64,000 nucleotides of DNA from Clostridia bacterium (GTDB taxonomy: Bacteria; Bacillota; Clostridia; Oscillospirales; Acutalibacteraceae): contig JAGASD010000004.1 of NCBI GenBank assembly GCA_017621885.1, positions 40,165-104,164 of the forward strand, read 5' to 3'. The position numbers and the translations under genes are program-made. Shown here in pieces: positions 35,434-43,976 of this stretch (position 1 is the stretch's first letter; each line of letters opens with the position of its first letter). The notes under the pieces were generated by a model. The model made no database searches. It worked only from the letters and a program-made list of their open reading frames with translations, and was not told the origin of the DNA.

Positions 35434-37860
35434 ATGTATAAGTTTACGGGTTTTACCGAAAGTGCCAATAATGCGTTGAATTATGCTGTTGAGACGGCAG
35501 AAAATATGGGGCATACTTATATCGGAAGCGAGCATATTCTTTTGGGACTGCTCTCTGATACTAAAATGGTTTCTGCATCCATTCTGATCGGGAAAAGAAT
35601 TAATCTGAAAAAAGCTGAGGAGCATCTCAAGAGCATTGTGGGCGTCGGTATGCCTACGAATCTTACTCCTGATGATATTACTCCCCGTTGCAGAAAAATT
35701 ATAGAAAATGCAATAACCTTGGGTGCTTCTCATCCTATGGGGCAAGCGGGCACGGAGCAGCTTCTTAATGCGCTTGTGAAAGAGCCCTCTTGTTCGGGCA
35801 GTAAGCTGCTTGTGGCAATGGGTGTGCAGCTCAGCGACGTTGTCGGCGGTATCGGCAGTGACAGCGAAGACTCCGATGCACGTGTGATGAAAAACGGAAA
35901 AGCGCAAAAAACCAATCTGAAAAAATACGGAAAGGATTTAACAACGCTTGCGGAAAATAATCAAATAGACCCGGTTATAGGAAGGGATACGGAAATTTCA
36001 AGGGTAATAGAAATTCTTTGCAGAAGAACTAAAAATAACCCTTGCCTGATAGGTGAGCCGGGGGTAGGTAAAACAGCTGTTGCAGAGGGTCTTGCCTTGC
36101 AGATTGCAAAGGAGGATGTGCCCGAGCTTTTAAAAAACAAAAGAGTTATAAGCGTAGACCTTACCTGTATGGTTGCAGGTACAAAGTACCGCGGTGATTT
36201 TGAAGAACGCATCAAGAATATTATAGAAGAGGTCTCAAAGGACGGTAACGTGATTTTGTTTATTGATGAGCTTCACAATATTGTGGGGGCAGGTTCGGCA
36301 GAGGGTGCCGTGGATGCGGCAAATATATTAAAGCCTTCCCTTGCAAGGGGCGAGCTTCAGGTAATCGGTGCAACCACTATTGACGAATACAGAAAATTTA
36401 TAGAAAAGGATGCGGCGTTGGAAAGGCGCTTTCAGACTGTAAACGTAGAAGAGCCTACACCCGAAAATGCGCTTTTGATGATAAACGGTGTTAAAAGCTA
36501 CTACGAAAAGCATCACGGGGTCGAAATAACCAAAGAGGCAATGGAGGCGGCTGTTGAATTAAGCGCGCGATATATTACAGACAGATTTTTACCTGATAAA
36601 GCCATAGATTTAATTGATGAAGCAGCGGCAAGAGTGCGGCTTAAAGGTTATACACCGCCCGACGAAATAAAAAAGCTCGAAAAAACGGTGCGAAAAATAA
36701 CAGAGCAGAAATATTCTGCTATTGATAATCAGGATTTTGAAGCTGCCGCAAGATTCAGAGATGAAGAAAAAGAGTCTTTGAAAATGTTGAAAACCAAAAA
36801 ACAAGAGTGGCAGGATTCTTGTAAAAAGGATGTGAAAAAGGTCACAAAGGAGCACATTGCTTCAGTTGTTTCAATCTGGACGGGTGTTCCTGTGTCAAAA
36901 CTAACCAAGGAGGAAAGCCACAGACTTCTTAATCTTGAAGAGCTGCTTCATAAAAGGGTTATAGGTCAGGATGAAGCGGTGCAATCGGTGGTGAAAGCCG
37001 TCAGACGAGGCCGTTCTGTTTTTAAAAACCCAAAAAGACCCATCGGTTCTTTTTTGTTCCTCGGTCCTACGGGTGTCGGCAAAACTGAATTGACAAAAGC
37101 GCTCGCAGAGTGCCTTTTCGGGTCGGAGCAAAGCATTATCAGATTTGATATGTCCGAGTATATGGAAAAGCATTCCGTTTCACGCCTTGTTGGCTCGCCG
37201 CCCGGATACGTGGGATTTGAAGAGGGGGGACAGTTGACCGAAAAAGTCAGACGGCACCCGTATTCAATCGTACTTTTTGATGAAATTGAAAAAGCGGATG
37301 CCGAGATTTATAATATTCTCTTACAAATTCTTGAGGATGGTATTCTTACGGATTCCAACGGCAGAAGGGTTGATTTTAAAAACTGTGTGCTCGTTATGAC
37401 CTCCAATATCGGAGCAAAGCTTATATCTGAGAACAGGAATGCTCTGGGCTTTGTTGACAGCGCAGACGCCAATAAGGACAAGGAACGCATAAAAACACTT
37501 GTTGCAGATGAGGTTAAACGCTTTTTTAAGCCCGAATTTATTAACAGAATTGATGAAATGATTGTTTTTACCTCTTTATCTGAAAAAGAAGTGAGAAAAA
37601 TTGCAGAAAAAATGCTTGATGAATTATCGGAAAGGTGTGTTAAAGGCGGAATAGAAATCAGCTTCAGCGAAAGCGTGGTGGATATGATTGTGCGCAAGGG
37701 CTTTGACCCTACCTACGGTGCAAGACCTTTAAGACGGGCAGTTACATCCGAAATAGAGGATGTGCTTGCGGAAAAACAGCTTAAAGGCGAAATAAAAAGC
37801 GGTGAAAAGCTTGTTTGTCACTTTGATGATGAAGAATTGAAAATAGAAAAAATATCGTGA
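35434..37860 (+). CDS. clpC: ATP-dependent Clp protease ATP-binding subunit ClpC
   Basis: An 808-residue AAA+ unfoldase. Two Clp-N repeats occupy about 1-145. Nucleotide-binding domain 1 has Walker A GEPGVGKT (about 207) and Walker B VILFIDELHN; a middle domain contains a UVR-like motif (FEAAARFRDEEKESL, about 430-445), typical of ClpC rather than ClpB. Domain 2 has Walker A GPTGVGKT (about 544) and Walker B SIVLFDEIEKA, with NSNIGA sensor-type residues as TSNIGAKLI. It would unfold substrates for ClpP. ATG 35434 follows GAAGGA by 7 bp; the spoIIE stop is 11 bp before it. No ctsR, mcsA or mcsB is present, unlike the usual clpC operon. Confidence 0.94.
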   Translation: MYKFTGFTESANNALNYAVETAENMGHTYIGSEHILLGLLSDTKMVSASILIGKRINLKKAEEHLKSIVGVGMPTNLTPDDITPRCRKIIENAITLGASHPMGQAGTEQLLNALVKEPSCSGSKLLVAMGVQLSDVVGGIGSDSEDSDARVMKNGKAQKTNLKKYGKDLTTLAENNQIDPVIGRDTEISRVIEILCRRTKNNPCLIGEPGVGKTAVAEGLALQIAKEDVPELLKNKRVISVDLTCMVAGTKYRGDFEERIKNIIEEVSKDGNVILFIDELHNIVGAGSAEGAVDAANILKPSLARGELQVIGATTIDEYRKFIEKDAALERRFQTVNVEEPTPENALLMINGVKSYYEKHHGVEITKEAMEAAVELSARYITDRFLPDKAIDLIDEAAARVRLKGYTPPDEIKKLEKTVRKITEQKYSAIDNQDFEAAARFRDEEKESLKMLKTKKQEWQDSCKKDVKKVTKEHIASVVSIWTGVPVSKLTKEESHRLLNLEELLHKRVIGQDEAVQSVVKAVRRGRSVFKNPKRPIGSFLFLGPTGVGKTELTKALAECLFGSEQSIIRFDMSEYMEKHSVSRLVGSPPGYVGFEEGGQLTEKVRRHPYSIVLFDEIEKADAEIYNILLQILEDGILTDSNGRRVDFKNCVLVMTSNIGAKLISENRNALGFVDSADANKDKERIKTLVADEVKRFFKPEFINRIDEMIVFTSLSEKEVRKIAEKMLDELSERCVKGGIEISFSESVVDMIVRKGFDPTYGARPLRRAVTSEIEDVLAEKQLKGEIKSGEKLVCHFDDEELKIEKIS

Positions 37861-37924
37861 ATTACACTTGGGTAAAAGCAAATTTCTATTTTTGACTTGC
37901 CATTAGCAGAATGCTGAAACTTGT

Positions 37925-37957
37925 AAAGAGTTGCCAATTGACGGCAACTCTTTTTGT
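37925..37957 (+). terminator. Terminator after clpC
   Basis: AAAGAGTTGCC and GGCAACTCTTT pair around AATTGAC, followed by TTG. Confidence 0.85.
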
Positions 37958-38095
37958 ATATTATTTTTCTTTGATTTAATTGAAAATCGCAATAAAAAAT
38001 AGTATTATTTTATTGCAATAGAATAATTGTAAATAATCAAAAAAAGTAGTATAGATTCGGGGAAAGTTTTGTGTGAAAAAAGTAAGACACAAAAA

Positions 38096-38324
38096 CAATC
38101 AGGGGACGGTTCTGTGATTGAACTGGAAATCCTTGAGAATTAAAGTGTTTCGTCGTTTTTTAATTAAAATCAGGGGCGGTTTATTGGGTGTTTCACCAAT
38201 ACAACCCCAATCACAGAACCGTCCCATGATTGTCTTTTGCGACAAATTTCTAGATTAACGGGAATCAGTCTTAGTGTCATTAGGGGAATTCTGAAATAAC
38301 ACACAGAACCGTCCCCTGTGTTAT
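38096..38324. repeat. ~230-bp dispersed repeat, copy 1 (GGGGACGG family)
   Basis: Starts caatcaggggacggttctgt and ends accgtcccctgtgttat. Inside, the two ends of the first half (aatcaggggacggttctgtg and cacagaaccgtcccatgatt) form an inverted repeat. Copy 2 at 41674-41903 is almost identical (a few substitutions). The GGGGACGG palindromes are a known type of dispersed repeat in Clostridia; similar sequences elsewhere are tied to REP-type transposases, none of which is seen here. Its 3' end abuts the truncated RHS frame. Confidence 0.85.
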
Positions 38325-40565
38325 TCTTACGGAACAGGTGAAAACCGTAACAGAATCAATCGCATTACCTATGGAAATGGCGATTATATTGATTATACAT
38401 ATGCCGATAACGGAAACGTTACTGCTATAAAGTCATATTCCAACGAAAACACGGTAACGTCAGATTACGAATATACTTATGATGATAACGGAAACGTATC
38501 TAAAATTAAGAATGTAACCGAAAACACCGAGGTACGGTATGCTGAAAACAACACTTCAATAGTGCTTCTTAACGGTGACGGTGAAACAGATGACGTTGTG
38601 CTTTATTCTGCAGAAATAAACGAAGATGGAGAAACTATTGAAACTTTAGGCGGAATAATGTATACTAAAGGTGAAAACACAACTTCCGGTGATATTGAAA
38701 AAGGTACCTCAACATTAACTTCCAATACTACAAGCTCTAACAACAGCTACGATTTCGTTTCCGAAAACGACTATTTTGGAAGACAAACCAAAAGGGAACT
38801 TTCAAAAGTTATATCTAATACCGATAATGTGAAAGAAAGTTTAAATTTCCAAACCTCGTATAATTACAAAAGCTATTCAGGTAACAGGACATCTTCTCTT
38901 ATCAGTAGTTATCGTGCTGTTTTAAACCGTACAAGAGAAATTCAGGCAGATGAGACAAATACAACCCAAACACAAACTTTATACGATTGGGAATACTTGT
39001 ATACATATGATGCAAACGGAAATATCGTTGATCTTTCTGTTAACATCCCTGATGATAATTACGGACTTGAAAATGTTTCGGTTTGTAGTTATATATATGA
39101 CGAAGCCGGTCAGCTTGTGCGTGAAAACAATGCTTATACAGAAAAAAGCTATGTGTATGTTTATGACAAAGGCGGAAACATAACTCAAAAAATCGAATAT
39201 GAATATTCTGAGGATGCGTTGGCAGAACCACTTTCAACAGTAAATTACACTTATGACAGTACTTGGAAAGACAAATTAACAGATTATGGTGATACTGCTA
39301 TCACTACTGATGAAATGGGTAACCCTTTAAATCATACAAGTATTGATTATTTAGGTAACAAAGTTGATGCAACACTCGAATGGAACGGAAGACAGCTTTC
39401 TGCTGTAATAATAAACGGTCAAAGAACCGAGTATACGTACGATTCAAACGGTATGCGAACCAAAATGACGGTTTATAATACAGACTCGAATACCGTTAAC
39501 GCAGTTTATTATTACGTTTGGGATAATGATAAATTGCTTGGGTATATAGTTACAAATGCAAACGGTGTGACTGAACATACGGTAAAAATGTTGTTTGACA
39601 ACACAAATGATTCTGTAGGTTATGAATTGTATTCGGCGGCAGATAATACTACAAAATCATATTTCTTCCTTAAAAATTTACAGGGTGACATAACCAACGT
39701 ATTCAATGAAAACGGAGCTGATATTTTACAGTACGCTTATGATGCGTGGGGTAATGTAACTGCAATTTTTGACAAAAGCAGTTACGAGGAGTTTGTTGAA
39801 TCAGCTGAAGCTGCTGTTTTCACTCCTATTACTTACCGAGGTTATATGTATGACCAGTATTCAGGTCTGTATTATCTTCAATCAAGGTACTATAACCCCA
39901 CTTACGGTAGGTTTTTGAATGCTGATGATACTTCTATTCTTAAACAAACTGCCGGGGAAATTCACGGTGCTAATTTATTTGCTTATTGCAATAATGCTCC
40001 AATACATTTAATTGACCCAACAGGAAGAACAGGGGAAGGTGTGTTGCCTAATGAGAGCGAAGAATTTACAATAGCAGATGGTATAATTCTAATACTCTTA
40101 GTAGGAGCTTTATTAATTCTTTTATATTCTATAGTAACGTTGTTTGTAAATTTGATTTTACCTTGGATAAAAAATGCTTTGATTGAAATTGTTTCAGAAA
40201 TTCGTCATAAATTGGGTATAGATGTACCTAAAACATTAACTGAACAAATGGAACGGGCTAAAGTTAAAGCCGATAATAGAGGACGTAATGATAAAACAGT
40301 AAAACACCATATTGTTGCAAAAAATGATAGGAGAGCAGAAGATTCTCGCATTATTTTGCATAATCATGGATTGTCCGAACACTCTCCTCAAAATATTGTT
40401 ACAATGAACAAAACCGTCCATTGGTATTTACATACAACATTATATCATTACGCAGTTAAAGATTATTTATCCAATGCAGAAAAATCTGTTAGTGATGACA
40501 GTGCAAAAGATGCAGCTGTTCTCGTGGCGTTATTAACATTGAAAGCGGAGTTGGCGATTTTATGA
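38325..40565 (+). pseudogene. 5'-truncated RHS/YD-repeat toxin with C-terminal AHH-type HNH nuclease domain
   Basis: The frame is open from the edge of the repeat at about 38325, in-frame YGTGENRNRINRITYGNGDY being classic RHS/YD sequence, and has no ATG there. The first usable start is GTG 38562 (667 residues), without a clear ribosome binding site. Several YD repeats (YDDNGNVSKI, YDANGNIVDL, YDSNGMRTKM) lead to the RHS core end RGYMYDQYSGLYYLQSRYYN and GRFLNADD. After DPTGRTGEG come a hydrophobic stretch (about 505-535) and a C-terminal domain with KHHIVAKNDRRAEDSRIIL, NIVTMNKTVHWYLHTTLYHY, fitting the AHH nuclease family. The secretion-bearing N-terminus is missing, so it is a broken or orphan toxin module. 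The stop overlaps the next start (ATGA). Confidence 0.8.
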
Positions 40566-41461
40566 AGTTAGAAGACAAAAATATTCAATTTATCGAAAAT
40601 ATAAAAAATAGCAATATTGCTATTTCTCAAAGCGGAAAGTATCTTGTTCGTTCCAATAATCAATTGGTTTGGTTGATGGATTTTGTGACGCGAGAAATAA
40701 TTATTCACAAAAGATTTAAATCATATATTGTACGAGGCATTACCCGTGATGAAAAATTCTGCCTTTTTACATCTAAAGGTGAAAAAGAGATAAATGTTTT
40801 GTCTTTGCTCACTTTAGAAGAAGTGGCGTCAATATCCACCTCACATATATTTGATTTGAAATTCATTTCAAACGATTCCGTGATGTTTTATGAGCGAGAT
40901 AATGCCATAGATAAAAGTTTTGTGAAAATGTGGAATTTCAAAACAGGAGAAATACGAATTGTTTATACCTATGACAGGGTTTCTAAGTGTGGTAACAGCG
41001 TTTTTTTTGATAAAGATAATTTGGTTGTTTTGAGTCAAAAGGATTGCGGTGAAGTTACATGCCGAACTTTTAACAAAAGTAATATTGAATCGTTTAAAAT
41101 AAACGAAGGGTATGATGCTTCTAATTTTTCTCAATTGCGTGGAACAAAGTTGTTAGCTACTCGAAGAGAAAACGGAGTTAGTGTAGGAGTATATGATATA
41201 CTGAGTAATAATTATTCCGTTATAAGCAAAATAAATGCAATTCATTTAAGGTGGATAACGGATTGTTTATTTTGGTTTGTTGAACTAAAACCCGGTTGTA
41301 ATTTTTATTCAGGTATTATGGATTTATCCGGTAACATCCTTTGGAAAGCGAAAGGCTCGTATCATTTTGTGAATTCAAGTAATGACAATTACTTTGTTTT
41401 TGATTCTTGTTGTGATGTTTTTCTTTTTAAAAAAATTGAAAATGACAAGGAACAATCATAG
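40562..41461 (+). CDS. Candidate immunity protein, beta-propeller-like
   Basis: A 299-residue protein with no signal peptide or membrane segment. It is built of repeated beta-strand units of about 40 residues (for example AISQSGKYLVRSNNQLVWLM, FVKMWNFKTGEIRIV, GVYDILSNNYSVISKINAIH), as in WD40-like beta-propellers with perhaps six or seven blades. I know no named family for it. It starts inside the stop of the toxin gene (4-bp ATGA overlap), the usual place for the immunity gene of a polymorphic toxin, and a cytosolic protein suits a nuclease toxin. Function is inferred from position. Codon use is more AT-rich than in the housekeeping genes, a hint of transfer. Confidence 0.65.
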   Translation: MKLEDKNIQFIENIKNSNIAISQSGKYLVRSNNQLVWLMDFVTREIIIHKRFKSYIVRGITRDEKFCLFTSKGEKEINVLSLLTLEEVASISTSHIFDLKFISNDSVMFYERDNAIDKSFVKMWNFKTGEIRIVYTYDRVSKCGNSVFFDKDNLVVLSQKDCGEVTCRTFNKSNIESFKINEGYDASNFSQLRGTKLLATRRENGVSVGVYDILSNNYSVISKINAIHLRWITDCLFWFVELKPGCNFYSGIMDLSGNILWKAKGSYHFVNSSNDNYFVFDSCCDVFLFKKIENDKEQS

Positions 41462-41467
41462 CAATCA

Positions 41468-41516
41468 GAGGACTGTTCGAAACCACTGATTGGTTCCGTC
41501 CCCTGATTTTTCATTC
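41468..41516. repeat. Degenerate GGGGACGG palindrome after the immunity gene
   Basis: aatcagaggactgttcg is mirrored by gattggttccgtcccctgatt, a decayed form of the ends of the ~230-bp repeat. With the TTTTT behind it, it may also act as terminator. Confidence 0.5.
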
Positions 41517-41618
41517 CTTGGGTTAACCTTGGGGTATTGTGTAGCACAGGGGACGATTAGCGTGAAAATCTCTTCAGAAGAGAGTAAAAAAGGCAACAAA
41601 AAGGAAAGCCCATAAAAA

Positions 41619-41673
41619 ATGAGCGAAAATATTGAAAGAGAAGAATCAACTTTGATACTTACTCATAGCGGAT
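41619..41673 (+). pseudogene. Possible gene start cut off by repeat copy 2
   Basis: ATG 41619 follows AAGGAAAG and encodes MSENIEREESTLILTHSGYN; the frame then enters the repeat and stops. It may be the N-terminus of a gene interrupted by the repeat. The evidence is only the ribosome binding site and the hydrophilic start, so confidence is low. Confidence 0.25.
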
Positions 41674-41903
41674 ACAATCAGGGGACGGTTCTGTGATTGA
41701 ACTGGAAATCCTTGAGAATTAAAGTGTTTCGTCGTTTTTTAATTAATATCAGGGGCGGTTTATTGGGTGTTTCACCAATACAACCCCAATCACAGAACCG
41801 TCCCCTGATTGTCTTTTGCGACAAATTTCTAGATTAACGGGAATCAGTCTTGGTGTCATTAGGGGAATTCTGAAATAACACACAGAACCGTCCCCTGTGT
41901 TAT
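41674..41903. repeat. ~230-bp dispersed repeat, copy 2 (GGGGACGG family)
   Basis: Same sequence as 38096-38324 with few changes and the same orientation, so the pair flanks the toxin-immunity module as direct repeats 3.6 kb apart. Its 3' end (ccgtcccctgtgttat) abuts a second toxin-like frame. Confidence 0.85.
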
Positions 41904-42038
41904 ACTGTTACCAAAAAAATGAATGCCGCAAAAAAAATTTACGGAAACTTGTATTATATGTTTAAAGTGTCAAAGGAAAGTTCTCTCAATGGTTGGTATG
42001 CATATTCGGTTGTTACAAAAGGAGTGGTCGAATTATGA
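41904..42038 (+). pseudogene. C-terminal tail of a second toxin-like gene
   Basis: From GTT 41907 the frame reads VTKKMNAAKKIYGNLYYMFK, VSKESSLNGWYAYSVVTKGV, VEL and TGA (42036-42038). No start codon or ribosome binding site belongs to it, and its 5' side is the repeat. The stop overlaps the next ATG as ATGA, exactly as in the first cassette, so it is best read as the last 43 codons of a lost toxin. The domain is too short to identify. Confidence 0.55.
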
Positions 42039-42856
42039 TAAGGAAAGTAGTTTTCGGTTTTGCAGGTTTGTTTTCTATGTTGGCAATTACCCTTTCGTTT
42101 TTTCGTAATACATTGGTTTTGTCTGAATATTCACAAACAAGCTTTTCGGAATTGATATATTATTCACCGCTAACATTAGTTATAATATTTTGTGTTTTCG
42201 TCTCAGCTTTTTTTATTGTTCTTGGTATATTACTACATATTAAGCCGTCTATTCTTTTGAAGAAAAAACAACTTGTTGTTGTATGTAGCACAATATTGGT
42301 ATCCGCTTTATTTATTACAATAGTAGGTGCCATTTATTCTATATCATCAGCCAAACAAATCGAGCGTTCGAAGAATGTTTTTGATTTTGTTGAAGAGCAA
42401 CCTAATGAGGAAATACCATCGGAATATGAATTTGTTTTGCCATTTTTAACTGACATAAATGATTATTATTCATTTAAAACTATTTCAACCAAGGATGCGA
42501 AGTATCTTCATACGCAGAATTATGGTTCTAATGAGAAGTCTATGATTGTATATGATGTTGAATTTTTTAAGTCTGAAAATCGTTCTCTTTTACAGCAGTA
42601 TGTTCTTCAAAAAACAGAGCCTGCGGTGAAATCCGGTAGTAATCTTACTCTTAAAGGTGAAACGAAAGTTGTTGAAGGAGTTAAATGCATAGCATACCAA
42701 CAAGACAACTATCTTCAAATAAGAATAATTGAAAACGATAACTATTTTTCAATTGTTTTTGATAATTTGTATACTGTTTCGGATTGTACAGTCACAGATT
42801 TTGAAAAAATAGCTGTCGAAATTTATTTATCCTTGAGAGATCAATCAAATGGATAA
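42035..42856 (+). CDS. Membrane protein, probable orphan immunity protein of the second cassette
   Basis: A 273-residue protein with three membrane segments (about residues 5-22, 37-65 and 76-100: VVFGFAGLFSMLAITLSFF; LTLVIIFCVFVSAFFIVLGI; VVVCSTILVSALFITIVGAI), then a domain of about 165 residues with no recognised family, probably outside. The start at ATG 42035 has AAAGGAG (42018-42024) 10 bp before it and overlaps the preceding toxin-like tail by 4 bp. A longer frame from 41993 runs through that tail and is less likely. A membrane location suggests a toxin that acts at or through the membrane, but this is inference. Confidence 0.6.
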   Translation: MIRKVVFGFAGLFSMLAITLSFFRNTLVLSEYSQTSFSELIYYSPLTLVIIFCVFVSAFFIVLGILLHIKPSILLKKKQLVVVCSTILVSALFITIVGAIYSISSAKQIERSKNVFDFVEEQPNEEIPSEYEFVLPFLTDINDYYSFKTISTKDAKYLHTQNYGSNEKSMIVYDVEFFKSENRSLLQQYVLQKTEPAVKSGSNLTLKGETKVVEGVKCIAYQQDNYLQIRIIENDNYFSIVFDNLYTVSDCTVTDFEKIAVEIYLSLRDQSNG

Positions 42857-43026
42857 CACAGGGTGGATAACACAGGGGACGGTTCTATGATTGACGCTTA
42901 ACCCCTTGAAAATTCCCAATTCCCATCAAATTCAATTAATTAAATCCAACGAGCTTAGCGGTGTTTTCTTCGGAATTCACCGCTATTTTTGATTTGTGTA
43001 GAAGAGCGATATAGTGGCTGTTGTTT

Positions 43027-43425
43027 CTACCTCTCTGGCTTAATAGAGGGGGACCATTGCACAAACAATTGTTGTTTGGATAAGCTTGAATCCGGGGTGT
43101 TAATCAAATGGTTAAATTAAGTTGGGGCGAATGGTGGAGAGTTCCCGATGCTTTAGCATCGTGGAAGCAACGCTTCCATTGACATAAATTTAATGTTATT
43201 GATATTTTATTTGTGAGTAAAAATTTATTGTTCTTATTGTTTTATCAATATGGTGAGTTTATTACAATTGAATCTTACGATTCAACGACACTCCTATGGT
43301 CGTGTCGGGAACTCTCCACCGCTCCGTCAGACTATATTTTAAACACAATTCAAGACACGCTTGTTACAAATTTCAAGAGAAAAATAATTATAAGGCGGTC
43401 CCCATCTCTTAAGCCAGAGAGGTAG
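43027..43425. mobile_element. MITE-like nested-palindrome element, copy 2 (399 bp)
   Basis: Ends are 43027-43055 (CTACCTCTCTGGCTTAATAG...) and 43397-43425 (...TTAAGCCAGAGAGGTAG), imperfect inverted repeats of 29 bp. The inner pair GGTGGAGAGTTCCCGA (43133-43148) and TCGGGAACTCTCCACC (43305-43320) is identical to that of copy 1 at 4094-4488. Small hairpins gatgctttagcatc and ggaagcaacgcttcc follow the left inner arm. A 70-codon frame inside it is a chance product of the palindromes. Confidence 0.75.
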
Positions 43426-43858
43426 ATCTTCAATAAGTATCTTTTTCGCTTGAAAGCTTACTGTTCATGGACATTATGTTAAGTCCTCTTGCGGTGCCCA
43501 AAATTGTTTGCTCGTTGTTCACTTCGCACAATTTTGACCGCTGCGCCAACTCTCACTCCCTGTATCGCCCACAGGGCGCGGTCGTGCTCCTTGCCCCCTC
43601 TCTTAAGCCGGAGAGGTAGAATAACCGCTAATATATCACCCGTTTCAAGTAGTTTTCAGAACAATTAACTACAATAAAGTTTAGGCAATTGTCCCTTACG
43701 CTGGTGTATCGTTCAGTAACTGCAATTTTATTTATCTATAACACAAAACTAAAATTTTGTTATGTATCGTGCTTTATCATTTTGCACGTAAACGTAACAA
43801 ACCGAACAGGACAGGAGGTGTGGTCAGGGGAGAAAATACATCATAAGTTTAAACTTCT

Positions 43859-43884
43859 GACGGGAAATTTCTCCCGTCTTTTTT
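43859..43884 (+). terminator. Hairpin terminator upstream of the LRR gene
   Basis: GACGGGA (43859-43865) pairs with TCCCGTC (43872-43878), then TTTTTT. It lies before the LRR promoter and after no recognisable gene, so it may end read-through or a small untranslated RNA. Confidence 0.6.
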
Positions 43885-43906
43885 CTTTATTTATAGTATA
43901 GTTTTA

Positions 43907-43935
43907 TTGACTTTTTTCTATGAAAAAACTATAAT
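43907..43935 (+). promoter_or_regulatory. Sigma-A promoter of the LRR protein gene
   Basis: TTGACT (43907-43912), a 17-bp spacer and TATAAT (43930-43935), 41 bp before the start codon. Confidence 0.8.
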
Positions 43936-43976
43936 GAAATATATATTATCAAAATCAGAAAGAAAGGGCGATTGCA

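Larger units (their letters stand above)
42857..43976. other. Gene-free region with repeats
   Basis: No gene can be supported. The contents are a short GGGGACGG fragment (aacacaggggacggttct, about 42868), a full nested-palindrome element (43027-43425), a lone right end of the same element type (about 43595-43621: ctcttaagccggagaggtag), a hairpin terminator (43859-43884) with no gene before it, and the promoter of the LRR gene. Confidence 0.7.

Noticed and set aside
38096-38324. The ~230-bp repeat as an insertion sequence
   Set aside because: It has no room for a transposase and codes for nothing; it is a non-autonomous repeat at most.
43213-43425. A 70-codon frame inside the nested-palindrome element
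   Set aside because: It spans the inner and terminal inverted repeats and is not conserved in the other copy at 4094-4488.
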